From the NCBI GenBank assembly GCA_023480885.1, contig JAMCWX010000065.1, positions 1 through 45,975 of the forward strand: a stretch of 45,975 bases of DNA. The letters are read 5' to 3'. This document shows, one piece after another, positions 23,614-33,985 of this stretch (positions are counted from its first letter, which is position 1; every line of letters starts with the position of its first letter). The notes under the pieces were generated by a model. It did not search any database, was not told where the DNA came from, and saw nothing but the letters and a program-made list of their open reading frames with translations. This stretch comes from Chloroflexota bacterium (GTDB taxonomy: Bacteria; Chloroflexota; UBA6077; FW602-bin22; JACPRP01). The translations under genes and the position numbers were made by a program.

Positions 23614-24135
23614 CTACAACATCAAACTAAGACTCACGCTTTGCCCATCACGCACGACCGTCATCGCCACCCGCGCTCCTGCGGCCAGATCTCGCAGCAC
23701 CCCCTCGACGTCGCTCGCATTCCTGATCGGCCTGTTGGCGATGCTTGTGATCACGTCTCCTGCGCGTAATCCCGCCGTCTCCGCGGGCGAGCCTGGATTA
23801 ACTGTGCCAACGTAGGCCCCTTCAGATAACGCCTTGCCGGGCATCCTGGCGGCGATAGCCCTGGAATCTGCCACCTTGGCGCCCAGCGCCGGACGACGTG
23901 CGCGAGATGACGCGATAATCCTTTCCAACCTGGCGCGATCGAAGCCGACGATTATCTCACCGTCGACCTCGATTACTGGCACGCCTCCCTGTCCCGATTT
24001 CCGCACCATCTCTTGCCCTGCCGCGCGGTCGACAGACACGTCGTGTTCGGTATATCGTACCCCATTCCGCGAAAGAAACTCCTTCGCCTGGTGGCAATAT
24101 GGTCAGGTGGGCGTGGTGTAAACCTTGACGTCCAT
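23614..24135 (-). CDS. Glutaredoxin-like selenoprotein (UPYC) fused to a PDZ domain (candidate)
   Basis: The frame from ATG 24135 to TAG 23614 has 174 codons and one internal TGA (24103-24105). Translated with U at codon 11 it begins MDVKVYTTPT-U-PYC-HQAKEF, exactly a glutaredoxin/NrdH-like start in which the first active-site Cys is U. The fold continues with NGVRYTEHDVSVD, the cis-proline GGVPVIEVDG and VGFDRARLERII (to about 77). Residues about 85-173 form a PDZ domain (GAYVGTVNPGSPAETAGLRAGDVITSI). AGGAGGG lies 7 nt before the ATG, so initiation upstream of the TGA is expected. A hairpin stands 15 nt after the UGA. A nonsense mutation or base error is the alternative. A naive gene caller would start at 24039 and lose the active site. 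Redox substrate unknown. Confidence 0.75.
24069..24087 (-). promoter_or_regulatory. Candidate bacterial SECIS hairpin
   Basis: In the transcript, GCGAAGG, loop AGUUU, CUUUCGC forms a 7-bp stem (one G-U pair), or 8 bp with a GUU triloop. It begins 15 nt after the UGA at 24103-24105, placing the apical loop about 22 nt downstream, with G in the first two loop bases. Spacing, stem length and loop G meet the published bacterial SECIS consensus as I recall it. Confidence 0.65.
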
Positions 24136-24291
24136 TTCACATCCCTCCTCGTCTACGCTCCTTCAATCCAAGATTATCATGCTACCTGCTCGGTGTCCAG
24201 GTTATTGGCTAACTTGTAGATGTGGCCCGCCTGGTATAGAATGTTTGCAGAGCATTCTTGCGTGATCAATGGTCGACAGGAGAGCTACCCG

Positions 24292-24867
24292 ATGAGCACC
24301 TCGCACTTGACGCGACTTCCGCCTGGGCAGGTATTGACTGCCAAGTTCCCGATCCTTCACTACGGGACGATCCCGCCGTTCGATCCAGACTCGTGGACCT
24401 TTCGCGTTTTCGGTGAAGTCGAGGAGCGGCTGGAATTTTCCTATTCGGAGTTCACGCAGCTTCCCAAGGTTGAGATAGTAGCGGACGTTCATTGCGTTAC
24501 GCGTTGGAGCAGGTTCGACAATCGCTGGGAAGGAGTCACCTTCAAGGAATTGATGAGCCGAATAAAGCCCAGGGCTGAGGCTCGCTTCGTGATGGTTCAC
24601 GCCGACGGTGGTTACGCTGCCAACCTGCCCCTGGACGTGCTGCTGGACGAAGATGTGCTCTTCGCCTATCGGCTCGATGGCGACGATCTTAGACCAGAAC
24701 ACGGGTGGCCGCTGCGACTCGTCGTCCCCAAGAAATACTTCTGGAAGAGCGTCAAGTGGGTCAGGTCGCTGGAGTTCATGTCCGAGGACCGTTACGGTTT
24801 TTGGGAGCTACGCGGCTATCACAACGATGCCGACCCCTGGCAAGAGCAGCGCTATAGCGAAGAGTAG
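24292..24867 (+). CDS. Sulfite oxidase-like molybdopterin-dependent oxidoreductase
   Basis: 191 residues, essentially only the molybdopterin-binding domain of the sulfite oxidase/YedY family. Landmarks: PPGQVLTAKFPILHYG, WTFRVFGEVE, the expected molybdenum-ligand cysteine in IVADVHCVTRWSRFDNRWEGV (about residue 66), MVHADGGYAANLPLD, LDGDDLRPEHGWPLRLVVPKKY, WVRSLEFMSEDRYGFWE and the ending GYHNDADPWQEQRYSEE. No signal peptide, heme domain or dimerisation domain is present, so it is probably cytoplasmic; the electron partner and substrate are unknown. The frame opens upstream at 24220, but AGGAG 9 nt before ATG 24292 and the family's usual beginning favour the shorter form. It stands alone, divergent from the glutaredoxin-PDZ gene. 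Confidence 0.92.
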   Translation: MSTSHLTRLPPGQVLTAKFPILHYGTIPPFDPDSWTFRVFGEVEERLEFSYSEFTQLPKVEIVADVHCVTRWSRFDNRWEGVTFKELMSRIKPRAEARFVMVHADGGYAANLPLDVLLDEDVLFAYRLDGDDLRPEHGWPLRLVVPKKYFWKSVKWVRSLEFMSEDRYGFWELRGYHNDADPWQEQRYSEE

Positions 24868-24952
24868 GCTGGTCATCTCCTGGACAATTCGCCTTGCATG
24901 TCCTACAATTTTATGGTAACAATGCTGGACGTCAGTGCTAGAGGAGGCTGAA

Positions 24953-25864
24953 ATGAAACGAAAGTGGTATGGTGGGGACACGGGCCTGACGATCAGGATG
25001 TTCCTGGTCATGTTCATGCTTGCCGCCGTCTATTTGCTCTTCATCACGTTCTTGTGGGCCTGGGGCATGGACTTCTTTACCCTGGCCATCATCGCGGGGT
25101 TGCTGCTAGGAGCCCAGTACTTCTTCTCGGACAAGATTGCGCTCTGGTCTGTAGGCGCCAGAGAGGTTAGTCCGACCGAGGCGCCGGAACTGCACGCGAT
25201 GATCGAACGCCTCGCGGTGTCCGTAGATTTGCCTAAGCCAAGGGTGGCACTCGTGGAGAGCAACGTTCCGAATGCCTTCGCTACTGGCCGCAGCCCCAAC
25301 AATTCGGTGATTGCCGTGACAAGCTCACTTCTCAATCGCCTGCAGCCTGAGGAAATAGAGGCTGTCCTGGCTCACGAGATGAGCCACGTCCGCAATCGTG
25401 ACGTGATGGTCATTACGCTGGCAAGCTTCTTCGCCATGATCGCCAACTTCGTGATGCGCTCGGCTATGTTCGGCAGCATGTTCGGGGGCTATGGCCGACG
25501 CCGAGACGAGCGAGAAGGCGGCAACGCCGTGATTATTGTGTACCTTGTTTCGTTGCTGGTATGGCTTATCAGCTTTGTCCTCATCCGCGCCATATCTCGC
25601 TACCGCGAATACGCGGCGGATAGGGGCTCGGCCATCATCACTGGCTCCCCCTCGCTGCTGGCCTCGGCGCTGGTGAAAATCAGTGGAACGATGCAGCGCA
25701 TCCCGCAGCAAGACCTGCGCGAGGTCGAGGGCATGAACGCCTTCTTCATCGTTCCTGCGATAAGCGGCGCGAGCATCATGGAGTTGTTCTCCACCCACCC
25801 GTCAATCGAACACCGTCTGGAGCGGTTGAAGAAGATGGAGCAAGAGATGGAGACATTGCGATGA
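24953..25864 (+). CDS. htpX: Membrane zinc metalloprotease HtpX
   Basis: M48 membrane protease that degrades damaged membrane proteins under envelope stress. 303 residues: two N-terminal helices (about 14-33 and 39-55), EAPELHAMIERLA, NAFATGRSPNNSVIAVTSSLL, the zinc motif HEMSH (H141, E142, H145) with the third ligand Glu219 in SRYREYAADRGSA, two further helices between them (about 150-170 and 192-212), and the end FSTHPSIEHRLERLKKME. AGGAGG lies 6 nt before ATG 24953. The stop overlaps the next ATG (ATGA), so htpX and pspAB are translationally coupled. Confidence 0.97.
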   Translation: MKRKWYGGDTGLTIRMFLVMFMLAAVYLLFITFLWAWGMDFFTLAIIAGLLLGAQYFFSDKIALWSVGAREVSPTEAPELHAMIERLAVSVDLPKPRVALVESNVPNAFATGRSPNNSVIAVTSSLLNRLQPEEIEAVLAHEMSHVRNRDVMVITLASFFAMIANFVMRSAMFGSMFGGYGRRRDEREGGNAVIIVYLVSLLVWLISFVLIRAISRYREYAADRGSAIITGSPSLLASALVKISGTMQRIPQQDLREVEGMNAFFIVPAISGASIMELFSTHPSIEHRLERLKKMEQEMETLR

Positions 25865-26454
25865 GCCTGTTCGACATCCTGCTTGGCCGCCAAAGGCCGG
25901 TCAAGTCGAAAATGGAGAAGCTCTTCGCCATCGCTACCGCGCGAGTCACCCTTGAGGTGAAGTTCAATGCCAAGCCGACTGGCAAAGGCGGCATCTGTTT
26001 CCGGCCGGTGACGACCTCCTATTTCGACGAAGCCGAGGCTGAGTTGAACGACTTGTTGTCGATTGCCACCAGGGAGACGGGCACCAGGGCACAGTCGGTG
26101 AAAGACACTTATGGCTACCGCTGGGTGCTCCTAATAGATGACGACTTTGAGGATTTGGTCGCAACTTTCCATATGGTAAGCCAGACATTACAAGAACACG
26201 GCTTCGGAGAGCAACTCCTGGCAGCCGTGTTCCAGTTCGTCGACGATCACCAGCAGCAATTATACTGGATATACAATTATAAGCGCGGCAACTTCTATCC
26301 GTTCGTCCCGCTACCGAACAAGGCGCGGGACAACGCCTACGAGCTGCGTCTGCGGGCAGTCATGGAGAAAGAGATGCCCGTTGAGGCCGAGCTCGAGCGC
26401 TGGTATCCTCTTTGGGACATTCCCTTTAATCAGGAATCAACCCGGAGCCCTTGA
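25861..26454 (+). CDS. pspAB: PspA-associated protein PspAB
   Basis: 197 residues of the PspAB family, a small soluble protein regularly found with htpX, pspA and pspAA in archaea, Actinobacteria and Chloroflexota; its biochemical role is unknown. Recognisable parts: MSLFDILLGRQRPVKSKMEKLFAIATA, the ICFRPV and YFDEAEAEL stretches, GYRWVLLIDDDFEDLVATFHM, QFVDDHQQQLYWIYNYKRGNFYPFVP and LERWYPLWDIPF at the end. No membrane segment. Its last 29 bases overlap the end of pspAA on the opposite strand, so transcripts of the two half-operons are antisense to each other there. Confidence 0.9.
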   Translation: MSLFDILLGRQRPVKSKMEKLFAIATARVTLEVKFNAKPTGKGGICFRPVTTSYFDEAEAELNDLLSIATRETGTRAQSVKDTYGYRWVLLIDDDFEDLVATFHMVSQTLQEHGFGEQLLAAVFQFVDDHQQQLYWIYNYKRGNFYPFVPLPNKARDNAYELRLRAVMEKEMPVEAELERWYPLWDIPFNQESTRSP

Positions 26455-26704
26455 AAAGCTCCTTCGCGTCCTCGATAGTAATGTCGGGCGGAGGCAGGAT
26501 TATCTGCGACTCGAGCAATTCTTCGTACTTGACAGGTTTGCCTTGCTGCCGCACGAGTGAGACCATCTCCGAGTAGAGCTGCTCGAATTGCTTCTCGTCG
26601 CCAATGGCGACCACGTTGACAATGCGGTTGTCGAGCTCATTTAGTTTATCCAGGTGAGAGCTATCGAGTTTATATTGGCCCTCGGTAGAGATGCGTACGA
26701 TCAT
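26426..26704 (-). CDS. pspAA: PspA-associated protein PspAA
   Basis: 92 residues, matching the small PspAA family: it begins MIVRISTEGQYKLDSSHLDKLNELDN and ends with a short helix (TIEDAKELFKGSG). Middle: FEQLYSEMVSLVRQQGKPV. PspAA always accompanies pspA in this arrangement; its mechanism is not established, but a role in tuning PspA assembly is a reasonable inference. ATG overlaps the pspA stop by 4 bases (ATGA). It converges tail to tail with pspAB. Confidence 0.92.
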   Translation of the reverse strand: MIVRISTEGQYKLDSSHLDKLNELDNRIVNVVAIGDEKQFEQLYSEMVSLVRQQGKPVKYEELLESQIILPPPDITIEDAKELFKGSGLIPD

Positions 26705-27432
26705 TTGCCTTCCTCCAACTGCTTCGGCTGCTGCGGGGCCTGCAATTGCTGTTTCATTCTCGCCAATTCCTGATCTACGCTCTGAGAGACTGATATCTTC
26801 TGCAGCTCTCGCTCGACCACGTCAGGCGTCCCCGTAGTGTCTTCGAGAGTTCCAGCGGCCACAAGTTCGTCGATTGCCCCGGCCCTGGCTCGCAGCTTCT
26901 CTGTCTTGTCCTCGGCGTGCTGAACGGCGTAGCCGACGTCGGCCATCTCCTCCGAGATGCCAGTTACTGCCTCGCCGATCCTCACCTGAGCTTCGGCCGC
27001 CGAATACTGTGCCTTGATGGTCTCCTTCTTGGTGCGGAAAGCCTCGACCTTGGTAGACAGGCGGGACTCGGCAGCCGCCAGCTTATCCTGCTCGGTTTGG
27101 AGGGCCGTAATCTGGTTGTCGAGGTCTTGAAGCTGCGTGAGGATCACCTGCTTGCGCTCGAGAGCGGTGCGCGCGAGATCCTCACGGCCGGCCGCCAGCG
27201 CTCGCCGCGCCTGGTCGTCCAATTTGGCGACGTTCTGCTTGAGCGTCTCCTCTTGGAGTTCGAGGCGTCTCTTGGAAGTGACCACGTCGACGATGCCGCG
27301 CTTCACGTTCTGCAGTAGCTCGAGCTGCTTCTCGTAAGAATAGTCCAGCGTTTGCCTTGGATCCTCGGCCCTTTCCAGAAAGGCGCTCATCTTCGCTTTC
27401 AGTAGGGTGGACATGCGGGACAAAAGGCCCAT
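26701..27432 (-). CDS. pspA: Phage shock protein A (PspA/IM30/Vipp1 family)
   Basis: 243 residues, an ESCRT-III-like protein that coats stressed inner membrane. The N-terminal amphipathic helix (MGLLSRMSTLLKAKMSAFLERA) and AEDPRQTLDYSYEKQLELL are diagnostic. The rest is long coiled coil (about 30-185; LDDQARRALAAGREDLARTAL, LQTEQDKLAAAESRL), ending in a flexible Gln/Pro tail (QQLQAPQQPKQLEEGK). GGGAGGT sits 8 nt before the ATG. Expressed from its own promoter at 27486-27515 with pspAA. No pspF- or pspC-type regulator is present; how the promoter is induced is not visible. Confidence 0.96.
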   Translation of the reverse strand: MGLLSRMSTLLKAKMSAFLERAEDPRQTLDYSYEKQLELLQNVKRGIVDVVTSKRRLELQEETLKQNVAKLDDQARRALAAGREDLARTALERKQVILTQLQDLDNQITALQTEQDKLAAAESRLSTKVEAFRTKKETIKAQYSAAEAQVRIGEAVTGISEEMADVGYAVQHAEDKTEKLRARAGAIDELVAAGTLEDTTGTPDVVERELQKISVSQSVDQELARMKQQLQAPQQPKQLEEGK

Positions 27433-27485
27433 TTTGCTCTACCTCCCTAGTTGGTTGGCATATCCAGGCTTGATTGTACAGAGAC

Positions 27486-27515
27486 ATTATACTTCGGGCT
27501 AGGCTCGAATGTAAA
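27486..27515 (-). promoter_or_regulatory. Promoter of pspA-pspAA
   Basis: Minus strand: TTTACA (27510-27515), 18-bp spacer, TATAAT (27486-27491). Predicted start about 27479, leader about 46 nt. It looks like a housekeeping promoter, not sigma-54 type as in E. coli psp. Confidence 0.7.
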
Positions 27516-27631
27516 GGCAGCTAGGCTTTCTTCGCGTTGATATTAGCACGCGCTACTGCCGGCTGTCTAGAGAAAAGGTGTGGGAAGAGAACAGTGGGGG
27601 CACGCGGTTTGAGTTGTGTAGCTACATAACG

Positions 27632-27661
27632 TTGACGTCTTCGCTCCATATAAGTTAGAAT
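27632..27661 (+). promoter_or_regulatory. Promoter of the valS T-box transcript
   Basis: TTGACG (27632-27637), 18-bp spacer, TAGAAT (27656-27661). Start predicted about 27668. A stem pairing CCAAGCC (about 27680) with GGCTTGG (about 27711) follows, then the T-box proper. Confidence 0.65.
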
Positions 27662-27699
27662 ACGTTAGGTTGTTTAGGCCCAAGCCAGAGTGATGGCTC

Positions 27700-28017
27700 C
27701 AGCCGAGGGCTTGGTTCTGCATTAGCAGCATACCCAAAGACAATGAACGAGAGGAGTAGGCGACTCGGAGGCTGGCAGAGAAGGAAGGCCAGAGGCTGAA
27801 AGCCTTCCGCAGCAATGGTCGTCGAAGGTCGCTCGGGAGTCGAAGGGCCAAGGTCGTCGAGGGGTTCATCGGGGCATACTTGATGCACCGAACCAATCGC
27901 GACGGTAGGTCTTTACGGGAAAGCCCGTTATAGCTTTCGAGGGCCGAGCCACGCTCGGCCGAACTGAGGTGGTACCACGAAGCGCTCCTTTCGTCCTTGG
28001 AACGAGAGGAGTTTTTT
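27700..28017 (+). promoter_or_regulatory. Valine-specific T-box riboswitch (transcriptional)
   Basis: Leader that senses uncharged tRNA and controls read-through into valS. Stem I can be traced: CGAG (27748-27751) pairs with CTCG (27833-27836); the specifier loop has AGTA (27755-27758) opposite GAAGGTCG; above it GGCGAC (27759-27764) pairs with GTCGTC (27819-27824); the distal arm pairs GGAAGGC with GCCTTCC. The specifier GTC (27829-27831), preceded by GAAG and followed by a purine, is a valine codon, matching the downstream gene. The T-box sequence GAGGTGGTACCACG (27966-27979) contains TGGT, which would pair with the 3' ACCA end of uncharged tRNA-Val. Further hairpins, including GGCCGAGC/GCTCGGCC near 27943-27961, precede it. 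Confidence 0.92.
27985..28017 (+). terminator. T-box regulated terminator
   Basis: CTCCTTTCGT (27985-27994) pairs with ACGAGAGGAG (28002-28011) through a 7-nt loop (one G-U pair), followed by six T. It competes with the antiterminator formed around 27966-27979 when uncharged tRNA-Val binds. Confidence 0.92.
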
Positions 28018-28058
28018 GTTCGACCAGTTTCCATTTCAGCGCAGGAGGAATGGCAGCG

Positions 28059-30737
<2,679 letters not shown>

Positions 30738-30755
30738 GCTGGTGCATTCACCATG

Positions 30756-30784
30756 TTGTAAGCACGCACCCCATCTGCTATAAT
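30756..30784 (+). promoter_or_regulatory. Promoter of the 267-residue lipoprotein gene
   Basis: TTGTAA (30756-30761), 17-bp spacer, TATAAT (30779-30784) with TGC just before the -10. Predicted start about 30791, leader about 120 nt with no structure I can support. Confidence 0.7.
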
Positions 30785-30911
30785 CTGCCCGATTGTCAAG
30801 GTGTCAGTTGCACGGTCGTTGCGCTTGCATTCGTTTCAACATCACAAACCAGGTATTTGTGTGTCTCACTATGGCGTGAGCACCGCCTTATCAATGAAAG
30901 GAGAATCCACT

Positions 30912-31715
30912 TTGCTCTCTCGGTTGTTTCTTTCCCACGTGCTTCCCGCTTCTCTCTCCACCGCCGCGATCATAGGTATAGCCGGCTGCGCTGGAAGTGC
31001 TCCCGCCGTGGCGCCCACACCTATCATCGTCGTGGCCACGACTGTGCCGGAGGCTTCCCCAACACCGTCCCCGACTAAGATCGCTCCCACGGTGGCACCT
31101 ACGATCACTGCCCCTTCGCCAGCAGCGGAGCTTCCCAGGCCGACCGCTGCCGTTCCTAGCACCTCTGACCGACTCAAGCCAGTCACGACGCCGACGACAG
31201 CGCCGATTGCGTCCACGAACGCGCCCACTTCGGGGAAGAAGAGCAAATTCCTTATCCCATCGGCGGCAAAGATAGTCCCTGCCCCGCTGCCGACGGCAGT
31301 GCGCAAGGGGGTTGCCAGTCCCAACGTGAACCCTGAGCAATACGCGAAAGAAATCCTCGCCGATCTCCAGATCATGTCGGATTCCCTGAGCAACATCGGT
31401 AAGGTTATAGATTCTATTGAGAACGCTGGGGAGCTCAGCGAGGCTGACCAGGCCAAGGTGCTGGCTGCCTTCCAGAAGGAGGCCGACGCTATTCGCGCTG
31501 CCTACAATCGGGAAGTTGCACGCGACTATCCGCCGCAACTGAAGGAGATCGACGACTACTACGTAGAATCCATACGCTACGCTTCGCGCACTGTCGATAC
31601 TGTGCTTAAGCTGCTGCAGACGGGTGATGAAAGTCTACTGAGCGAGCTTGAAACCAATCTGAACAAGTTCCAGTTCTTCGTGAACGAACTCTTGGCGCGG
31701 GCGCAGAGACTCTAA
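30912..31715 (+). CDS. Lipoprotein with Thr/Pro-rich linker and helical C-terminal domain
   Basis: 267 residues, unknown function. Signal peptide LSRLFLSHVLPASLSTAAII leads to a lipobox (IAGC), then a long Thr/Pro/Ala-rich linker (about 30-130) and an acidic, helical domain (about 140-267: AKEILADLQIMSDSLSNIG, ALAAFQKEADAIRAAY-like, YYVESIRYASRTVDTVL, LLSELETNLNKFQFFVNELL). No enzymatic motif. The linker (LKPV, TAPIAS, SGKK) resembles that of the convergent Lon-like lipoprotein at 31949-33985, suggesting related surface proteins. I chose the TTG at 30912 because AGGAG is spaced 8 nt from it; an ATG at 30894 has no RBS. Confidence 0.75.
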   Translation: MLSRLFLSHVLPASLSTAAIIGIAGCAGSAPAVAPTPIIVVATTVPEASPTPSPTKIAPTVAPTITAPSPAAELPRPTAAVPSTSDRLKPVTTPTTAPIASTNAPTSGKKSKFLIPSAAKIVPAPLPTAVRKGVASPNVNPEQYAKEILADLQIMSDSLSNIGKVIDSIENAGELSEADQAKVLAAFQKEADAIRAAYNREVARDYPPQLKEIDDYYVESIRYASRTVDTVLKLLQTGDESLLSELETNLNKFQFFVNELLARAQRL

Positions 31716-31732
31716 TACGAAAATACGCTAAA

Positions 31733-31790
31733 CCGCAAAGACCGCCAAGAGCGCAAAGGAAATCACGGACAATCCTTGCGCCCTTTGCGG
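31733..31790. repeat. CGCAAAG-type inverted repeat element
   Basis: CCGCAAAG (31733-31740) and CTTTGCGG (31783-31790) form inverted ends, with further GCGCAAAGG and CCTTGCGC copies inside. Such CGCAAAG-rich repeats are common interspersed elements in several phyla. It lies between the two convergent lipoprotein genes. Confidence 0.6.
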
Positions 31791-31872
31791 TGAGCGTCCA
31801 TAGATCTTCATCCTTGGTGGCGCTCTGCCAAGGGCATGACTAACTAATAACGCCTGGTCTACGCAAGTTGAA

Positions 31873-31910
31873 AGGTCGCTCTCCAGTTTCCTGGGGAGCG
31901 ACCTCTTTGC
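31873..31910. terminator. Bidirectional terminator between convergent lipoprotein genes
   Basis: A 14-bp stem, AGGTCGCTCTCCAG (31873-31886) with CTGGGGAGCGACCT (31891-31904), one G-U pair, loop TTTC. Followed by CTTTGC on the plus strand and by TTTCAA on the minus strand, so it can serve both genes. The T-runs are short; the stem is very strong. Confidence 0.8.
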
Positions 31911-31948
31911 TGCTTCGCTATGGTTATTGTTGGGGTAGCGCCGGCTTC

Positions 31949-33985
31949 CTAGCGCATCACCTTAGCCTTGCCACTCAAGATGCCGACCATTTGACTCTGG
32001 AGCGAGGCCGTCCAGAAGTCGCTGAGTGCACTGAACTTATCATCCATGGTGCCCTCGCGGCTGACCTTCGCACCCTCGAAATTGAGCACTGACGGTACCG
32101 AATCGGCGCCGACGGTGTTGGCAAGCCCAATAAGTTCCTTGGATCGCTTTTCTGCGAAGTCGAGCATATTGATCATCGCTCGCTCGTTCTTCACGCCCTT
32201 CACGTTGCCGTCCTTGTCCATCTGAACGCCGAGCGAGTAGTATTTGGCTACCAGGACTGAGGACATAACATAGGAGTTGAGGGCACCGCCAAGGGTGGCG
32301 AAGGAGCCCGTCATACCATCGCCGGCTCTATTCTTGAGCGTAGCCATTGCCCTCATTGACGAGTTGGCGAAGGTGTAGGTCATATCCTGGCCGGCGAATC
32401 TCGACTTCACGACATCTGGATGGACGCCGACGCCCTGGGCGATCTCGTTCAGAACCACGTTGTCGAAGTAGTTCAGGTTGGCTTCGGCCGCGCGTCGGAA
32501 GAGCTCCGCCAGGCTCTGGACCTTTTCCTGGCTAGGCGCCGGCGCCTTGCCGAAGCCGAGCCCGATATCCATGGAATCCTTAGCTGCCTCAACTACCTGG
32601 TCGGCAATGGCGTAGTATAAGGTCGCCTCGGTGATGATCGTCATTGCCTCTTCATCATCCTTCGGATTGCGTTGCAAGATCGAGTCGGCCAGGCTGGAGA
32701 GGCCCATCGCCAGGTTAAGGTACCCGTAGGACTCAGACAGGGCGACGACATCGCCGAGCGTGGAAGCCTTTTGAGTCTGCAGTCGGTCGGCAAGGGCGTC
32801 GATCTTCAACTGCACGGATTGCATCGACTTGAGGTAGTTTAGCGAGGACTTAAGGCCGCCGTTGAGGTATGATTCGACTGCCTTCGACGTGTGATAGGCA
32901 ATCGAGGCGCTGAGAGTGGCGTTTAGCGCCTGTCGATAGGCAGCGCTCGCCATCCCCTGGCTATAGTAGGAATCAGCCTTGTCTCCCTCCTTTGTGGCCT
33001 GTCCCATCAGCTCGTCGGTGAAGTCGAGGCGCACGTTCTGTGGCAGCGCCGCGTATTGCTGTTGCAACTGATAGAAGCGAGTATACCATTCCTTGGCTTT
33101 GGACTTGGCCCGATCGAACGAGGAGGGGGGTAGCTCCGGCCGCACCTCTTTCATCCCCTCAGGCTTGGGCAGGGGTTTCCCCGTCATCAGTTCGTAAGCT
33201 TCGTAGATATCTGCGACTTCCTTGACTTCGACGCCCAGGCGCTTGCCCCGATCGATTACGTCGACACTGCGTCCGGCGTTCTCGTCGACAGAATTGCGCT
33301 GCCCCGCTGGAATCAACACTAGCTTCTTCTTGGCCGCCGCGGCGCCGTCGATCTTGTGCGGGATGCCGCCCACTGGACCGAGTGTGCCGTCCGGATTGAT
33401 AGTGCCGGTCATAGTGGCGTCTCCCTTGACTTTGTCGCCGAGTAGAGAGGCGATCGTGGCGATGGTCATTAACGCTCCGGCGCTGGGGCCGTCGATGCGC
33501 CCGCCCACTTCGTAGGTGTAGCGGAAATCGGTGGGATCGATGCCGAGAAGGAAACTGCTCATTATGACGGCCATCCAACCTGCGGCGCGCCACATCGGAC
33601 CGGATCCGCCGACCTCTTCCTCGTAGAAGCCGACCCGCAGTTCGCGGTTGCCTCCTTTCTCTGTGACGACGCGTACCTTGCTGGTGCCGCCAATGGCGCC
33701 CTGCGCATCCTTGCCGACCCACAGGGCCGACACCTCAGTCTTGCCTGAGCCACTGGGGACGCTGGTCGCAGGCGCCGTGTCTGTGGCTTTTGCCACAGGC
33801 TTCAGCGATTCACCAGACGCCGCCGCGGCCCTGGTTGGTTGTGCGGCGGATGCAGAAGTGGGCGTCACGACGATTACAACTGGAGTTGACGTCGGCCCGG
33901 CTGGGGTGGGTGCGGTGCAACCGATGCTGCTGATAACAAGGGCGGCGATGAGTAGCGCGCTAACTGGGCGTAGAAACCTTATCAA
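31949..33985 (-). CDS. Lipoprotein Lon-like (S16) serine protease without ATPase domain
   Basis: 678 residues. A lipoprotein signal (FLRPVSALLIAALVISSIGC, Cys23) and a Thr/Ser/Pro linker (about 24-80) lead to a Lon-type proteolytic domain (about 85-265). The catalytic serine is S168 in GRIDGPSAGALMTIATIAS and the lysine K211 in GPVGGIPHKIDGAAAAKKK; their 43-residue spacing equals that of E. coli Lon (S679, K722). TGTINPDGTLGPVGG is the Lon signature. No AAA+ or LAN domain is present. Residues about 280-678 are helical with no recognisable family. The protein should act outside the membrane, unfolded or ATP-independent substrates being likely. The TTG start has GGAGG 6 nt upstream. Functional partner unknown. 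Confidence 0.88.
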   Translation of the reverse strand: MIRFLRPVSALLIAALVISSIGCTAPTPAGPTSTPVVIVVTPTSASAAQPTRAAAASGESLKPVAKATDTAPATSVPSGSGKTEVSALWVGKDAQGAIGGTSKVRVVTEKGGNRELRVGFYEEEVGGSGPMWRAAGWMAVIMSSFLLGIDPTDFRYTYEVGGRIDGPSAGALMTIATIASLLGDKVKGDATMTGTINPDGTLGPVGGIPHKIDGAAAAKKKLVLIPAGQRNSVDENAGRSVDVIDRGKRLGVEVKEVADIYEAYELMTGKPLPKPEGMKEVRPELPPSSFDRAKSKAKEWYTRFYQLQQQYAALPQNVRLDFTDELMGQATKEGDKADSYYSQGMASAAYRQALNATLSASIAYHTSKAVESYLNGGLKSSLNYLKSMQSVQLKIDALADRLQTQKASTLGDVVALSESYGYLNLAMGLSSLADSILQRNPKDDEEAMTIITEATLYYAIADQVVEAAKDSMDIGLGFGKAPAPSQEKVQSLAELFRRAAEANLNYFDNVVLNEIAQGVGVHPDVVKSRFAGQDMTYTFANSSMRAMATLKNRAGDGMTGSFATLGGALNSYVMSSVLVAKYYSLGVQMDKDGNVKGVKNERAMINMLDFAEKRSKELIGLANTVGADSVPSVLNFEGAKVSREGTMDDKFSALSDFWTASLQSQMVGILSGKAKVMR

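Noticed and set aside
23614..24039. Short form of the glutaredoxin-PDZ gene starting after the TGA
   Set aside because: It would lack the active site and begins inside the thioredoxin fold. The strong RBS belongs to the ATG at 24135.
31716..31948. Small RNA gene between the convergent lipoproteins
   Set aside because: The sequence is explained by an interspersed inverted repeat and a terminator. No separate promoter is visible.
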